Below are positions 62,933 to 64,000 of a stretch of 64,000 bases of DNA, piece after piece. This DNA is from Heliobacterium chlorum (GTDB taxonomy: Bacteria; Bacillota; Desulfitobacteriia; Heliobacteriales; Heliobacteriaceae). Position 1 is the first letter of the stretch; the number at the start of each line of letters is the position of its first letter. Location of the stretch: positions 62,001 to 126,000 of the forward strand of contig NZ_JACVHF010000002.1 in the NCBI RefSeq assembly GCF_014502795.1, written 5' to 3'. Below the pieces are notes generated by a model. The model ran no database searches and had not been told where the DNA came from. It worked only from the letters and a program-made list of their open reading frames with translations. The position numbers were made by a program, and so were the translations under genes.

Positions 62933-63409
62933 ATGGAAGATAAATACATAAGCCCCTTTTTGGAGGCCTTGAAAAACGTTATCGGTCAGTTCGGTGTGAC
63001 CGACATCCATTTTGGTAAGCCTGAACGGAAAGAGACGATGCATGTAGACACCGATATTACCGCCGTCCTAGGTTTGGTGGGAAATGTACGGGGAAACGTA
63101 GCTTACTCGATGTCTTCAGAAACGGCTAAGAAAACCGTATCGGCCATGATGTATGGCATGCCTGTGGAAGAAATCGATTCGATCGCCCGCAGTGCGATCG
63201 GAGAGATGGCCAATATGATCACTGGCAATGCCATCTCATCGAGCCTGTCCTTGTTGTTGTCTGGTGAAAAGATCACCTTCGATATTACTCCGCCGTCCAT
63301 TATCTTCGGTAAAGACATCTACTTCATCATCAGTTCCATCGAGACGGTATCTGTGCCGGTGGATACATCGATCGGCCGGATCGAGGTCAATATCGGGTTG
63401 GAAATGTAG
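62933..63409 (+). CDS. cheX: CheX-like CheY-P phosphatase (third)
   Basis: A 158-residue CheX-family protein. It has ISPFLEALKNVIGQFG at the N-terminus, GEMANMITGNAISSS with the E-x-x-N motif, and PPSIIFGKDIYFIIS in the end sheet. ATG follows GGAGGAGGAC. Last gene of the chemosensory operon, before a bidirectional terminator. Confidence 0.9.
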   Translation: MEDKYISPFLEALKNVIGQFGVTDIHFGKPERKETMHVDTDITAVLGLVGNVRGNVAYSMSSETAKKTVSAMMYGMPVEEIDSIARSAIGEMANMITGNAISSSLSLLLSGEKITFDITPPSIIFGKDIYFIISSIETVSVPVDTSIGRIEVNIGLEM

Positions 63410-63486
63410 AATAAGTGACGGCATTATGACCAAATCATTCACTACGCCAACAGACCCAGGCATAAGCATCAAGAAGAGCTCCTAAC

Positions 63487-63537
63487 TATGAAAAAAAGAA
63501 GCCTAGAGATGTAACATCTCCGGCTTCTTTTTTTCAT
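63487..63537. terminator. Bidirectional terminator closing the chemosensory operon
   Basis: A long stem: A7GAAGCC pairs with GGCTTCT7, and GAGATGT with ACATCTC inside it; serves both converging operons. Confidence 0.93.
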
Positions 63538-63590
63538 AGAAGTAAACGATTAAAGTGCCAGGACTTTTTATCGGAGGAGCAATCTATTCT

Positions 63591-64000
63591 CTACAGAGAC
63601 TTGCTCACTTCTTGTCCCGCCTTAGACCTTGACGCCGATTTAATGATGGAATACCACTTGATCAAAGCATCACCCATGACGATGACGGACAGGCCCATCA
63701 TGATAGAAGAAAGGACGGTATTCAGATAGTTGTTTGCCGGGAGGTACTGGTTGACGATAGTCCAGTAGCCGGCAGTCATGACGGAAGCGAACAGATAGAC
63801 CATCGGGACTGCTGTGACAAGGCCGTAGAGGATGTTGCCGTTGCTTCTGCGCAATACGAGACTGGTTCCAATCGCCAGAGCCAGTGAAGCCAACAATTGG
63901 TTAGATACTCCGAAGAGCGGCCATACAGTAGCGATATCGCCGCCGTAGAGCAAGTACCCCCAGAGGAAGCAGACGAGGACACTGGATCCGATGACGCCCG
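63591..64000 (-). CDS. cstA: CstA-like carbon starvation/peptide transporter, C-terminal part (5' end outside window)
   Basis: C-terminal 136 codons of a membrane transporter; the frame is open to the window edge. The phrase YGGDIATVWPLFGVSNQLLASLALA is the conserved end part of CstA/BtsT-type pyruvate or peptide transporters. Three membrane helices follow (LYGLVTAVPMVYLFASVM, LNTVLSSIMMGLSVIVM) and a basic tail. The start lies right of position 64000. Confidence 0.88.
   Translation of the reverse strand, partial: GVIGSSVLVCFLWGYLLYGGDIATVWPLFGVSNQLLASLALAIGTSLVLRRSNGNILYGLVTAVPMVYLFASVMTAGYWTIVNQYLPANNYLNTVLSSIMMGLSVIVMGDALIKWYSIIKSASRSKAGQEVSKSL

Noticed and set aside
1-64000. tRNA or rRNA genes, including a tRNA as prophage target
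   Set aside because: None recognised by eye; the prophage end lies in spoVR, not in a tRNA. A tRNA scan would settle it.

Overview
The window suggests a spore-forming anaerobic member of the Firmicutes (Clostridia; a heliobacterium or close relative is my guess, which the sequence alone cannot settle). Grounds: strong AGGAGG ribosome sites with many GTG/TTG starts, a SpoVR remnant, SLH surface protein, Ni-CO dehydrogenase, short-form hybrid cluster protein, H-NOX, and a Bacillus/Clostridium-style chemotaxis set with CheX phosphatases.

1 to about 18,609: the right-hand part of a siphovirus-like prophage. It runs from tail genes (tape measure, distal tail, fibre, Tal-like) through lysis (holin, amidase and an antisense stalk-domain exported protein), a cassette of tiny minus-strand genes, regulators and SOS-controlled genes. 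It then reaches an unusual right arm with an actin-like ParM/ParR pair, tiny membrane peptides, a pilin-like two-helix protein and a VirD4/HerA-like ATPase. Three LexA boxes lie in this arm. No integrase, portal or terminase is in the window. The element ends inside spoVR, at codons for the conserved EGWASFWH motif, so excision would be expected to rejoin a sporulation gene.

18,610 to 26,683: the 3' part of spoVR, then about 740 bases without a gene, then a 2167-residue surface protein (signal peptide, DUF4347, eight 119-residue repeats, Ig-like domains, SLH anchor). A second copy of the last 103 bases of spoVR follows, as if the surface-protein segment was inserted at the spoVR 3' end.

26,700 to 34,900: stand-alone H-NOX nitric-oxide sensor; divergent CO dehydrogenase operon (FAD/NAD reductase with an A8 frameshift, CooS, CooF-like ferredoxin); several orphan proteins; an orphan amino-acid binding lipoprotein.

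34,900 to 52,800: signalling and housekeeping: HD-GYP protein, a giant CheB-CheR-PAS-kinase-pseudoreceiver fusion, acyl-CoA ligase, hydroxylamine reductase (Hcp) with a CRP/FNR-type site at -41.5, Dps-like ferritin, FAD oxidoreductase, FCD-type regulator, two tandem DUF445 membrane proteins, a MASE3-like sensor kinase, and release factor 3.

52,900 to 63,410: one long chemosensory operon: RsbW-like kinase, STAS antagonist, CheA-REC hybrid, CheW, MCP, CheB, CheR, CheY, CheX, CheY, CheX, CheX. The window ends in a minus-strand CstA-like transporter.

Links: Hcp and H-NOX point to nitrosative stress; Hcp, CODH and the ferredoxins are oxygen-sensitive metalloenzymes; LexA connects prophage genes to DNA damage; and spoVR connects the prophage to sporulation.
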